This document shows, piece after piece, positions 27,854 to 37,322 of a stretch of 64,000 bases of DNA (position 1 is its first letter; each line of letters begins with the position of its first letter). The stretch comes from Bdellovibrionales bacterium (GTDB lineage Bacteria; Bdellovibrionota; Bdellovibrionia; Bdellovibrionales; Bdellovibrionaceae). The position numbers were made by a program, and so were the translations under genes. The notes beneath the pieces are model-generated. The model had not been told where the DNA came from. It did not search any database and worked only from the letters and a program-made list of their open reading frames with translations. Where the stretch lies: contig JADJOV010000001.1 of the NCBI GenBank assembly GCA_016713585.1, positions 310,001-374,000 on the forward strand, in the 5' to 3' direction.

Positions 27854-29716
27854 ATGGCCCATCATCTATTCCGCCTAGGTTTTATTATCTCACAGGTAGG
27901 TTTTCTTGTTGCCTGTGTTGGAACTCCCGCGAAGGATTCTGAAAAAGGAATCTACTTCGATTCTGCCTTCAATGATCACAATCAGGCACCAAAATCGTTA
28001 GCTCCCTCAGTGAATATCTTTGACGGATCAGCTCAAAATGCAACACTGGATCCTCTGTATATGCGTACTCAGGCGGATTATCATTTTGCAATGGGTGAGT
28101 CTTTTTCCCTTGAGGGAAACCATCAAAAAGCAATTGAGGCATTTAGGGCCACGCTGTCCTACGATCCGAATTCTCTAGCAGTTCTGCTTCGCCTCTCTGG
28201 CGAGTATATGAAAACGGGTCTTCTGACGGAGGCCCTAGATATCACTCTTGTTGCCGCTGAAAAACACCCTAACAATGTCGATGTTAAACTTATCCTGGGG
28301 GGCATTTATGCCTCTATGAGAGTTTTTCCGAAAGCCGTCATAGAGTATGAGGCTGCAATGAAGCTCAAGCCAGAACTAACAGATGTATTTCTTTATCTTG
28401 GAGCGATATATTCGGAGATCAAAGACTTTGAAAAAGCCGTCAAATTTTTTGAGTCTTTGGCCAAACGATCAGACTACCAAGCAAAGCATTTGGCCTACTA
28501 TTACATTGGGAGAGTTCGGTCCGAACAAAAAGAAGAAAAATATCAAAAGATGGCAGAGCAGGCGTTCAAGAAATCCATTGAAATAAAACCTGATTTTGCT
28601 GAGGCCAGCCTGTCTTTAGGTTCTCTCTATATGAAAAAAAATGAGGAGGAAAAAGCTCTTCAGCTTTACTCAGTTTTCCAGAAAAAGTTTGGACCCAATC
28701 AACGGGTGGCCGACATTCTTTCGCAGCTCTACATTGAAAGAGAAAGGTATGATGAGGCCTATGAGCAATTTGAGATTCTAGAGACCCAGTCAGAAAACAC
28801 ACTCAATGTTAAACTAAAAATGGCCCTTATTTTGATTGAGAAAAAAATCTATGATAAAGCGGTCGTGAAGCTGGAAGAAGTTTTGAAAGAAGCTCCTGAG
28901 TCGGACAAAGTTAGATTTTATTTGGGTGCAATTTATGAAGAAACCAAACAAGATCAAAAAGCGATAAATCAGTTCTCAAAAATCCCAAGTGGAAGTCAGT
29001 ATTTTGGTGAAGCATCGACCCACACGGCCTATCTTTTGAAGGGTTTGGGTCGTCTGAATGAGGCGATAGTGCATATTGAGAAAGCGATTTTGAGCAAAAA
29101 AGATAATGCTCAAATGGTGGCAATGTACGCTTCACTTCTGGACGAAAAAGGGGATATCAAAAAGGCAACGTCGGTTCTAGAAAAAGCTATTCTTGATTTT
29201 CCTGAAAACGCCCAAATTCGTTTTTACTATGGAACCCTTCAGGATAGGGTTGGCGAGAAGGCGCGGGTGATAGAATCCATGAAAAAAGTGATCGAACTCG
29301 ACCCAAACCATGTCCAAGCGCTCAACTATTTGGCTTTCACATGGGCCGAAGTGGGGGTTCAGCTCGAAGAAGCTGAAAAGCTAGTTAGACGGGCAATTGA
29401 ATTAGAGCCAAAAGATGGATATGTTCTAGATACTCTGGGTTGGATACTATATAAGCGAGGAAGAGTGGGTCAATCGATTGGCTTTCTTGAGGCCGCTCAT
29501 CGCTTTCAACCGACTGTTGGAGTTATTGCGGAGCATCTTGGGGATGCTTACTACCGACAAGCCATGATAGATAAAGCCCATAAAATGTATCAAAAGGCCC
29601 TTGAGAATGAAACTGACATTAAAAAAATTGAGCAAATCCGAGAGAAAATAACGTCAATAAGTAGTCAAGAGCTATTGAGTCCTCGATCGCCAGCGTCACT
29701 TGTCAATGATAAATAG
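27854..29716 (+). CDS. TPR-repeat lipoprotein
   Basis: 620 residues with a signal peptide ending in a lipobox-like VACVG (Cys near residue 22), then at least ten tetratricopeptide repeats from about residue 70 to 590, with the W/L-G-Y-A-P pattern (e.g. SFSLEGNHQKAIEAFRATLS, AIELEPKDGYVLDTLGWILY). TPR arrays mediate protein-protein contacts; in this phylum such lipoproteins are common envelope scaffolds. Complete. The LolB-like lipoprotein follows 47 bases later. Confidence 0.85.
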   Translation: MAHHLFRLGFIISQVGFLVACVGTPAKDSEKGIYFDSAFNDHNQAPKSLAPSVNIFDGSAQNATLDPLYMRTQADYHFAMGESFSLEGNHQKAIEAFRATLSYDPNSLAVLLRLSGEYMKTGLLTEALDITLVAAEKHPNNVDVKLILGGIYASMRVFPKAVIEYEAAMKLKPELTDVFLYLGAIYSEIKDFEKAVKFFESLAKRSDYQAKHLAYYYIGRVRSEQKEEKYQKMAEQAFKKSIEIKPDFAEASLSLGSLYMKKNEEEKALQLYSVFQKKFGPNQRVADILSQLYIERERYDEAYEQFEILETQSENTLNVKLKMALILIEKKIYDKAVVKLEEVLKEAPESDKVRFYLGAIYEETKQDQKAINQFSKIPSGSQYFGEASTHTAYLLKGLGRLNEAIVHIEKAILSKKDNAQMVAMYASLLDEKGDIKKATSVLEKAILDFPENAQIRFYYGTLQDRVGEKARVIESMKKVIELDPNHVQALNYLAFTWAEVGVQLEEAEKLVRRAIELEPKDGYVLDTLGWILYKRGRVGQSIGFLEAAHRFQPTVGVIAEHLGDAYYRQAMIDKAHKMYQKALENETDIKKIEQIREKITSISSQELLSPRSPASLVNDK

Positions 29717-29763
29717 ATTCTTCATCCTTTGACCCAGGGCCGAACTTCTCTTAATCTTGTTTA

Positions 29764-30372
29764 ATGAGAAAGACCTTATTAGCTTTCGTGTTTGTCGGCT
29801 TGTCAGCTTGTGCGCCCAAGCCAATACAAGACAGTATTTTTGAGAAGGTCTCGTGGGAAACAAAGGCCCAAATTAGGCAACTCCGAGACAATCAAGTCCA
29901 TAACATTTCTATCGACGTCTATGCAGTTAAGGGTGACAAGCTTCGAATGGAGGCAAGTGGCACTCTGGGGTATAAGTTGGCTAGCGTGGTGATGGATCGC
30001 GAGAAGGTCCAAGCGATAGTTTTCACAGAAAAGAAATTTTATTTTGGATCTGCCTCACAGGATGTCATGACCAAAGCCTTTCGAGTGCCTGTGCCTCCGA
30101 ATGTCTTTTTTGCGATCATTTTTGATCAACAATTGCGAGGCACTGGATGGAAATGTGAATCTGACCCTCAAGGTTTAATCCAGAGCTGCCTTAATAAGGA
30201 TCTAATCAGAATAGAGTGGGAACGTCTTGAAAGTCCTTCCAAAATTGTCAGACTAAAAACAAAAACATTTGAAATGGAATGGTATTTTAAGGCTCTTGAT
30301 TTGGAATGGCAGCCGAAGAATGAAATTTTCAATCTGACGGCACCACAAAACTATCAGAGTGTGAAGCTGTGA
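29764..30372 (+). CDS. LolB/LolA-fold-like lipoprotein
   Basis: Signal peptide with lipobox L-S-A-C (Cys16). The mature part is beta-rich with strands such as VHNISIDVYAVKGDKLRMEA and SGTLGYKLASVVMD, the pattern seen in LolA/LolB-fold and DUF4292 proteins that bind acyl chains. No strict LolB signature is visible. 202 residues, complete. Inference: outer-membrane lipoprotein involved in lipid or lipoprotein handling. Confidence 0.6.
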   Translation: MRKTLLAFVFVGLSACAPKPIQDSIFEKVSWETKAQIRQLRDNQVHNISIDVYAVKGDKLRMEASGTLGYKLASVVMDREKVQAIVFTEKKFYFGSASQDVMTKAFRVPVPPNVFFAIIFDQQLRGTGWKCESDPQGLIQSCLNKDLIRIEWERLESPSKIVRLKTKTFEMEWYFKALDLEWQPKNEIFNLTAPQNYQSVKL

Positions 30373-30530
30373 ACTTAGAGGGTCCCTTAGACCAAGGTCT
30401 GGAACTTCCGCTGAGCTGTGCCAGGATGGCGGAGATTTCAAATACCTCATCGAATTATAGAATAAGTATTTTCTAACCGTCCCATATTAGGGCATAATTA
30501 AAGAATAAATCGATCAAGGAGTGATTATCT

Positions 30531-32590
30531 ATGACCACATCAAACCTAAAATCAATTGTCGGAGCCTGGCAAAATTCAAGTTCAGTTGCAAAGCTGCACT
30601 GGAGTGGATCATTTGAAGATTATCTCCAGATGGTAAAGAAAAATCCAAAGATCACTCGAAACTCATTTCAGAGAATGTTTGATATGATCGTCGAGACAGG
30701 CTGTGAAGAATATGTGGATTTCAAAAAGCAGGTTGTTCGATATAAATTTTTTGATGATGCTGCCAACAACGGAAAAGATGCGGTCTTTGGTCTTGATATC
30801 GCGCTCATGAAACTGGTGAATGTCTTAAAGGCGGCGGCGCTTGGATACGGCACCGAAAAACGCGTTATTTTGCTCCATGGTCCAGTCGGGAGTGCTAAGT
30901 CGACAATTTGTCGAATGCTTAAGAAGGGTCTTGAAGCCTATTCAAAGACTGATGCTGGCGCGCTTTACACGTTTGAATGGGTAGATGAAAAGGGGGATTT
31001 GGATGGACTACTTGGCAAAGCTGTTCGAGTTTTTCCGAGTCCCATGCATGAAGAACCTCTCCTTCTTTTTCCTGAGGAGCTACGAAATCAAATAGCCGAA
31101 GACTTGAATCGGGGCCAGGAGGGCGATTACCGAATAAAGATTGAAGGTGAGTTGTCTCCTCCGTCGAGATACATTTTTAAGAGCCTGATGGATCGATACG
31201 GTGGAGATCTGATGAAGGTTCTCTCACATGTTTGAGTTAAAAGAATATTTCTGAGCGAAGCAGATCGAGTTGGAATTGGAACCTTTCAGCCGAAGGATGA
31301 GAAAAATCAAGATTCAACTGAACTCACGGGCGATATCAATTATCGCAAAATTGCCGAGTATGGATCTGATTCAGATCCACGGGCCTTTAATTTTGATGGA
31401 GAGTTTAATGTTGCCAATCGTGGAATGATTGAATTTGTCGAGGTCTTGAAGCTCGATGTGGCCTTTCTTTATGATCTTTTGGGGGCCTCTCAAGAACATC
31501 GAGTGAAACCGAAGAAGTTTGCACAAACACATATTGATGAAGTCATTATTGGTCATACGAATGAACCCGAGTATCGCCGATTGCAAGATAACGAATTTAT
31601 GGAAGCTCTTCGAGATCGAACTGTGAAGATTGATATTCCATATATTACCCGCTGGAAAGATGAGATTAATATTTACAAAAAGGATTTCAATTCTCACAAA
31701 ATGCGAGGAATTTCGATTGCGCCGCACACCATTGAAATGGCGGCGATGTGGGCAATTTTGACTCGACTTGAGAAGCCCAAAAAAGCAAATCTGACTCGCT
31801 TGCAGAAATTGAAGCTCTACAATGGTAAAACTTTGCCGAACTATACCGAAGACAATGTGAAGGAGCTTCGTAAAGAGACCGTTCGAGAAGGGCTCGAAGG
31901 AATTTCGCCTCGTTATATCCAAGATAAACTTTCGAACTCGATTGTGAACTCACAGCAAAATAATCGGGGTTCGGTGAATCCATTTATGATTATGAATGAA
32001 CTTGAGTCGGTTTAAAAAATCACTCATTAATTTCAAATGAGGAGCTCAAAACAGAATATCGAGAGCTTTTAGGTGTAGTAAAACAAGAATACGAAGAAAT
32101 TATCAAGTCAGAGGTTCAGAGGGCTATTAGCGCTGACGAGAGCGCTCTTTTGCGACTTTGTGCTAACTATATAGACAATGTGAAGGCCTATACACAAAAA
32201 GAGAAAGTTCGAAATCAATTCACGGGAATGGATGAAGAACCAGATGAGCGATTGATGCGTTCGATCGAGGAAAAGATTGAAATTCCTGAGTCTCGAAAAG
32301 AGGATTTTCGACGAGAGATTATGAACTACATTGGAGCCTTGGCTATTGAGGGGAAAAAATTCAATTACAAGATGAATGAAAGATTGCATAAGGCTCTTGA
32401 ATTGAAGCTTTTTGAGGACCAAAAGGATAGTATTAAGCTCACGTCGCTGGTGAGCTCTGTAACGGATAAGGATACTCAGGAAAAAATTGAGATTGTGAAG
32501 ACTCGATTGATCAAAGATTTTGGTTATGATGAGATCTCTGCAACTGACGTCCTCCACTACGTCGCTCAATTTTTGCACGTGGGGATGTGA
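30531..32590 (+). CDS. prkA: PrkA/YeaG serine protein kinase (in-frame TGA at 31233 and frameshift near 32010)
   Basis: AAGGAG sits ten bases before ATG 30531. The N-terminal AAA domain has Walker A GPVGSAKST (about residues 120-128); the C-terminal PrkA domain follows. Read through, the gene is 686 codons, close to relatives. At codon 235 there is TGA in the same frame where relatives have Arg (H-V-R-V), flanked by strongly conserved sequence on both sides (VGIGTFQPKDEKNQDS), so one C-to-T change separates it from CGA. Near 32010 one base is missing between ELESV and LKNHSLISNEE. First gene of prkA-yeaH-spoVR. In enterobacteria these act in stationary-phase and nitrogen stress. Confidence 0.93.
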
Positions 32591-32600
32591 AAAATAAATA

Positions 32601-33694
32601 ATGGCAATTAAAGAAGACCACAACCGGTTTAGGGATATAGTTAAAGGGAAGGTTAAAGAGAACTTCAAAAAATACGTTTCTCAAGGGGAAATGATTGGCA
32701 AACGGGAAAATGAATTTGTCAAAATTCCCCTTCCTCAGATTGATATTCCAAATTTTAGGTATGGCGCAAAACAGCAGGGTGGAATAGGTCAAGGTGACGG
32801 TCAACCAGGGCAAGATGTTGGTGATCCAGGGGATGGGTCTGGTCAGGCCGGAAATTCTTCAGGGGAACACCTTTTAGAGGTTGAACTCTCCATGGATGAG
32901 CTTGCTGAGATTCTAGGCGAAAAACTTCAATTGCCCAGAATTTTGCCGAAGGGTCAGAAAAACATAGAAACAACCAAGACTAAGTTCACAGGGCTTGCGC
33001 CTGTGGGTCCAGAAGGGTTACGGCACTTTAAGTCTTCTTATAAAAATGCTCTCAAACGCTATATTTCATCAGGCACTTATGATCCAGACGAGCCCGTGAT
33101 TATTCCAATTCGAAAAGATTTTCAGTATCGTAGTTTTAAGAAGGTCACCCAGCCTCAAACAAAAGCGGTGGTGATCTATATGATGGACGTGTCTGGGTCC
33201 ATGGGGGACGAACAAAAGGAAATAGTTAGGCTTGAAAGCTTTTGGATTAATACCTGGTTGAAAAAACATTATAAGGGCCTCGAAACAAGGTTTATTATCC
33301 ACGATGCCGCGGCCAAAGAGGTCGACGAGAATACTTTTTTTCGAACAAGTGAATCTGGGGGAACTTTGATAAGTTCTGCCTATAAGCTTTGCCAGCAGAT
33401 GATTGAGACTGATTATCCGATCAATGAATGGAATATTTACCCATTTCATTTTAGCGATGGTGATAATTGGAGTGGTGAAGATACCCGCCTCTGTATTAAG
33501 GTCTTGCGAGAGTTTTTTTGCCAAATGTGAATCAATTTGGTTATGGCCAGGTCGAGAGTAAATACGGAAGCGGCCAGTTCCTAAAGGATTTGCAGAAGGA
33601 ATTTATGGGTGACGAGCGTATCGTACTCAGTCAGATTGAAAGTCGCGATCGAATTCTGGATTCAATCAAGGACTTCTTAGGGAAGGGGAAATAG
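32601..33694 (+). CDS. yeaH: YeaH / DUF444 von Willebrand-like protein (frameshift near 33515)
   Basis: Starts ten bases after prkA. A basic N-terminus, a Gly/Asp/Gln-rich segment (QGDGQPGQDVGDPGDGSGQ), a short ELSMDELAEILGEKLQLP helix, and the DUF444 vWA-like domain with the metal site D-V-S-G-S-M-G (residues about 196-202). The frame breaks in a T7 run near 33515; with one more T the protein continues PNVNQFGYGQVESKYG and ends at 33694 (about 364 residues). Partner of PrkA in enteric relatives. Cytoplasmic. Confidence 0.92.
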
Positions 33695-33695
33695 T

Positions 33696-35218
33696 TTGTC
33701 TAATTTAACCCCAGAGTTGGAAATTGAGCGGAAAAAAATCTGCAAGATCGCTAAAGATGCCGGCCTCGATTTCTTTGAAACAATTTTTGAGATCATCACC
33801 TATGATCAAATCAATCAATTTGCTGCCTATGGGGTTTTCCAGTCCGTTATCCACATTGGAAGTTTGGAATGGAATATGAGCACCTTTCCAAAAGTTATGA
33901 GTACGGACTTTCTAAAATTTATGCGATGGTTATCAATACAGATCCTTGTTATGCCTACCTGATGGAGGGAAACCTCCTGATGGATCAAAAGCTGGTGATG
34001 GCCCATGTTTATGGGCATTGCGATTTTTTCAAGAATAACGTCTGGTTTGGAAAAACAAATAGAAAAATGATGGATCAAATGGCTAATCATGCAACGAGGA
34101 TCCGTCGATATGTTGACCGTTATGGGGTCGAGACGGTGGAAAACTTTGTGGATGTGTGCCTCAGTCTCGAGAATTTAATTGATCGATATAGTCCTTACAT
34201 TGAGAAATCTGCTTCAAAGCCGGAGCCGGCAGCTCAGGAGGGTGCTCAACCAGGGGTTCTTAAGGTCAACAAATCCTATATGCGGGATTATATCAATCCG
34301 CCGGCTTATGTAGCCGAGCAAAAGAAGAAACAGGATGATATTGATAGCACGAAGAGAATGAAATTTCCTCATGAGCCCGATCGAGATATTCTGAAGTTTT
34401 TGACTCTTTATGCCCCCCTCGAAGATTGGAAGCGCGATATTTTGTCAATTATTCGAGACGAGGCATACTACTTTGCCCCGCAGGGAATGACGAAAACAAT
34501 GAATGAGGGCTGGGCATCCTATTGGCATTCTAAGCTGATGACAGAAAAAATTATGGTTGATTCAGAGGTCATTGATTTTGCCGATCATCATAGTGGCACA
34601 ATGGCTATGTCACCGAATGGATATAATCCCTATAAAGTTGGAATTGAGTTGTTTCGGGATATCGAGGATCGGTGGAATAAGGGCCGCTTTGGCCGCGAAT
34701 ATGAAGAGTGTGACAGCACGGTGGAACGTAAGAACTGGGACAAGAAGTTAGGCCTCGGAAAGGAAAAGATTTTTGAGGTTCGTCGAATCTACAATGATGT
34801 CACTTTTATTGATGAATTTTTAACTGAAGATTTTTGTATTCGGAATCGACTCTTTGTGTACAAGTTCAACAAACGAACTGGCAAATTTGAGGTCGACACC
34901 CGAGACTTTAAAGCAATCAAAGCCAAATTATTGTTTCACATGACAAACTTTGGGCAACCCATTATCCGAGTCGAAGATGCCAACTTCGAAAATCGAGGCG
35001 AGCTCTTGCTGACCCATCTCCATGAGGGGATAGATATGCAGCCAGATTTCATGTCTGAAACGATAAGAAATATGTTTAGTATTTGGACTCGACCAATTAA
35101 CTTGGTCACGGTTATGGAAGGGGAGTCTCACTTGTATCGATACGATGGCAAAGAGTTCTCACAGCATAAACTTCCCACCGGAATCAATCATCAAAGCCGA
35201 GCAGAAAATCCATCATGA
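33696..35218 (+). CDS. spoVR: SpoVR family protein (frameshift near 33832)
   Basis: TTG start one base after the yeaH stop. The first part (LTPELEIERKKICKIAKDAG) and, after a shift in a G-run near 33832, YPHWKFGMEYEHLSKSYEYG, INTDPCYAYLMEGN and VYGHCDFFKNN give the SpoVR signature. With correction about 507 residues, family-normal. Conserved core motifs such as MNEGWASYWHSKLM and FADHHSG are present. SpoVR partners PrkA and YeaH; its molecular activity is unknown. Last codons overlap the next gene by four bases. Confidence 0.93.
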
Positions 35219-35580
35219 ATCGTGGGGACGATCGGCGCTTAGTCTATTCCACCGATCCGAAGGACAAGGTCGTTGATCGGAAGGGCAAAGATGGCGATCA
35301 GAAGAACAAGGTCAATCAATCGGTCGATCTTGAAAAACTCCAAGTCATCTTTAGACTCGAAAAGAACGGTCGAGGCGGAAAGACCGTCACGATACTTTCT
35401 GCCTTACCTAAGAATGATCAGTTTTTGAGTGATTTCACCAAGGAGTTGAAAACAAAGTGCGGAACTGGTGGCACTTATAAGATTCTAGATACGTTCGGCG
35501 AAATCGAAATCCAAGGTGATAAAAGGGATCAAATCAAGAAGATTCTGACGGCCAGAGGAATCAAATTTCGAGGGATGTAG
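35215..35580 (+). CDS. yciH: SUI1/eIF1-family translation factor (YciH-like)
   Basis: ATG overlaps the spoVR TGA (ATGA), so the two are translationally coupled. The C-terminal 80 residues are the SUI1 domain: GGKTVTILSALP, ELKTKCGTGGTYK, IEIQGDKRDQI and ARGIKFRGM. The N-terminal 40 residues are charged and Lys/Asp-rich. Bacterial YciH can influence start-codon selection on non-standard sites in vitro. Its place at the end of a prkA operon is unusual compared with enteric operons. Confidence 0.9.
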   Translation: MNRGDDRRLVYSTDPKDKVVDRKGKDGDQKNKVNQSVDLEKLQVIFRLEKNGRGGKTVTILSALPKNDQFLSDFTKELKTKCGTGGTYKILDTFGEIEIQGDKRDQIKKILTARGIKFRGM

Positions 35581-35581
35581 A

Positions 35582-35968
35582 ATGCTGTCAAGTCAGATTC
35601 ATCACGTTGCTATCATCTGTTCAGATTATGAGAAATCAAAAATGTTTTATTCTGAAATTCTTGGATTTCAGATTCTTCGAGAAACATTTAGAGAGGCTCG
35701 CAGGTCGTACAAGTTGGATCTTCAGGTCAATTCTTCTGTACAAATTGAATTATTTTCGTTTCCAAACTCACCGCCTCGACCCTCATACCCTGAAGCTTGC
35801 GGTCTGAGGCATCTTGCCTTTGCGGTCGAGAATTTGGAAATGGCAATTGATCACCTTCGTTTTCATGGAGTAGAGACCGAAGGGATTCGAATCGATGAAT
35901 TCACTCAAAAAAGATTTACCTTTTTTCAAGACCCTGATGGGCTTCCGCTGGAAATCTATGAAATGTAA
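35582..35968 (+). CDS. gloA2: VOC family (glyoxalase-like) protein
   Basis: 128 residues, one base after the SUI1 stop. Vicinal oxygen chelate fold: IHHVAIICSDYEKSKMFYSE, then FREARRSYKLDL, GLRHLAFAVENLE, and FFQDPDGLPLEIYE. Metal ligands would be His7/8, Glu in IELFSF, His in LRHLAF and the final Glu in LEIYE. It matches the YaeR/SMU1112c type. Substrate unknown. Last gene of the prkA operon. Confidence 0.85.
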   Translation: MLSSQIHHVAIICSDYEKSKMFYSEILGFQILRETFREARRSYKLDLQVNSSVQIELFSFPNSPPRPSYPEACGLRHLAFAVENLEMAIDHLRFHGVETEGIRIDEFTQKRFTFFQDPDGLPLEIYEM

Positions 35969-35982
35969 GTTTTGAAAAGAGT

Positions 35983-36498
35983 CTACATCTTGTTTTGTTT
36001 TCGTCGCATGGAAAAAAAATCTCGCAAGATTTGGCCACATTCGGCTTCGAGGACTCCTGCAGTGACCGAGATCTGGTGATTGAGACGAGTGTCCTCGGCG
36101 ATTCTAAAAAGACTATGAATAGCTCCACCCTTTGGATCTTTCGCTCCGTAGACCAATCTGGAAGCTCTGGCTTGAATCAAAGCCCCAGCGCACATAACGC
36201 ATGGCTCCAAAGTTGAGTAGATGGTCACATTGTTGGGAAGCCTCCAGGAACCTAAGTTTCGGCTTGCCCGATGCAAAGCCAACATTTCAGCATGGGCTAT
36301 TGGGGTCTGAAGGGTTTGCCGCAAATTGTGTCCTCTCCCCAAAATACCATCAGGCCCTACGATAAGCGCCCCCACCGGGACTTCGTTCCTTTGGACCGCC
36401 CGCCTGGCCAAATTCAGAGCTAAATTCATGTAGTAGGTGTCGATTTCCGCCTCTGACTTATTTTGCAGAGCAGTATTTATTGCCATTTTTGGGATCAC
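35983..36498 (-). CDS. tadA: tRNA-adenosine(34) deaminase TadA
   Basis: Converts A34 to inosine in tRNA-Arg(ACG). Cytidine/adenosine deaminase fold with zinc site H-A-E (residues about 71-73) and P-C-V-M-C-A-G; GRGHNLRQ substrate loop and DPKGGAIHSLF also fit TadA. 171 residues with a short N-terminal extension before DTYYMNLALNLA; the true start may be an internal Met. Converges on the VOC gene, 14 bases between stops. Essential in most bacteria. Intact. Confidence 0.93.
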   Translation of the reverse strand: MIPKMAINTALQNKSEAEIDTYYMNLALNLARRAVQRNEVPVGALIVGPDGILGRGHNLRQTLQTPIAHAEMLALHRASRNLGSWRLPNNVTIYSTLEPCVMCAGALIQARASRLVYGAKDPKGGAIHSLFRIAEDTRLNHQISVTAGVLEAECGQILRDFFSMRRKQNKM

Positions 36499-36598
36499 TC
36501 CTGAAAGACTATTCTTTAAGCATGCTTTCTGCTATACGCTCTCACTCTGTAACGATTAGGGATAACCCTCGACCACGCGGAAGGGAAGGTGATTTTAC

Positions 36599-36796
36599 GT
36601 GGCATTAGTCAGAATTAAAGACGGTGAGAGCTTTGAATCAGCTTTCCGACGATTTAAAAAGTCTTGCGAAAAAGCAGGCATCCTTTCCGAAGTTAAAAAA
36701 AGAGAGCATTTTGAAAAACCAAGTGTTCGTCTTAAAAAGAAATCCATAGCGGCTCGAAAGCGCGCTATTAAAAAGTCTAGAAAGAGTTACGAGTAA
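36599..36796 (+). CDS. rpsU: Ribosomal protein bS21
   Basis: 65 residues, GTG start with AAGGGAAGG upstream. Typical small basic protein: V-R-I-K-D-G-E-S-F-E-S-A-F-R-R-F, a central KREHFEKPSVR segment and a Lys/Arg-rich tail. First gene of the rpsU-yqeY-dnaG-rpoD macromolecular synthesis operon. Confidence 0.95.
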   Translation: MALVRIKDGESFESAFRRFKKSCEKAGILSEVKKREHFEKPSVRLKKKSIAARKRAIKKSRKSYE

Positions 36797-36867
36797 AGTT
36801 TTAAATTAATCACTAGGTGTTGATTCAAATCAAGAGCTAGGGATTTTCATGTTTTGGGAGGTCTTGG

Positions 36868-37314
36868 GTGGAGTTGCGAGAGAAAATCATGGCTGATGTG
36901 AAAGCAGCAATGAGAGAAAAAGAGACCCTTAAGTTAAACACCCTTCGCTTTCTTCAGGCGGCAATTAAAAATCGTGAAATTGAACTCAGACCAAATCCAA
37001 TTTCGGCAGATGATATTTTGGGTGTACTCAAGAAGACAGTTAAGCAAAGAAAAGAATCCATAGAGCAGTATCAAGCAGCGGCTCGTCAGGACCTTGTTGA
37101 TCAAGAGACGGCAGAACTCAAAGTTCTGGAGGCCTATTTGCCTACTCAAATGACGAGGGAGCAAATTGAAAAAATCGTGACAGAGGTCATCGCTACTCTT
37201 GGTGCAAAAACTTTGAAAGATATGGGCTCAGTGATGAAAGAGACCGTTTCACGAACCGCAGGAGCGGCGGACAATAAGATTGTCAGTGAAGTCATTAAAT
37301 CGAAATTGGTATAG
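36868..37314 (+). CDS. yqeY: YqeY / GatB-domain protein
   Basis: 148 residues. GGGAGG precedes GTG 36868. GatB/YqeY helical domain: VKAAMREKETLKLNTLRFLQAAIKN at the start, QRKESIEQYQAAAR in the middle, and LEAYLPTQM before GSVMKETV. YqeY is found next to rpsU and dnaG in many bacteria; it resembles the tRNA-binding tail of GatB, role not settled. dnaG follows within nine bases. Confidence 0.92.
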   Translation: MELREKIMADVKAAMREKETLKLNTLRFLQAAIKNREIELRPNPISADDILGVLKKTVKQRKESIEQYQAAARQDLVDQETAELKVLEAYLPTQMTREQIEKIVTEVIATLGAKTLKDMGSVMKETVSRTAGAADNKIVSEVIKSKLV

Positions 37315-37322
37315 TTTAATTG

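Noticed and set aside
31233..31235. Selenocysteine recoding at the prkA TGA
   Set aside because: The expected residue is Arg, no SECIS-like hairpin follows immediately, and no selenoprotein machinery is seen in the window.
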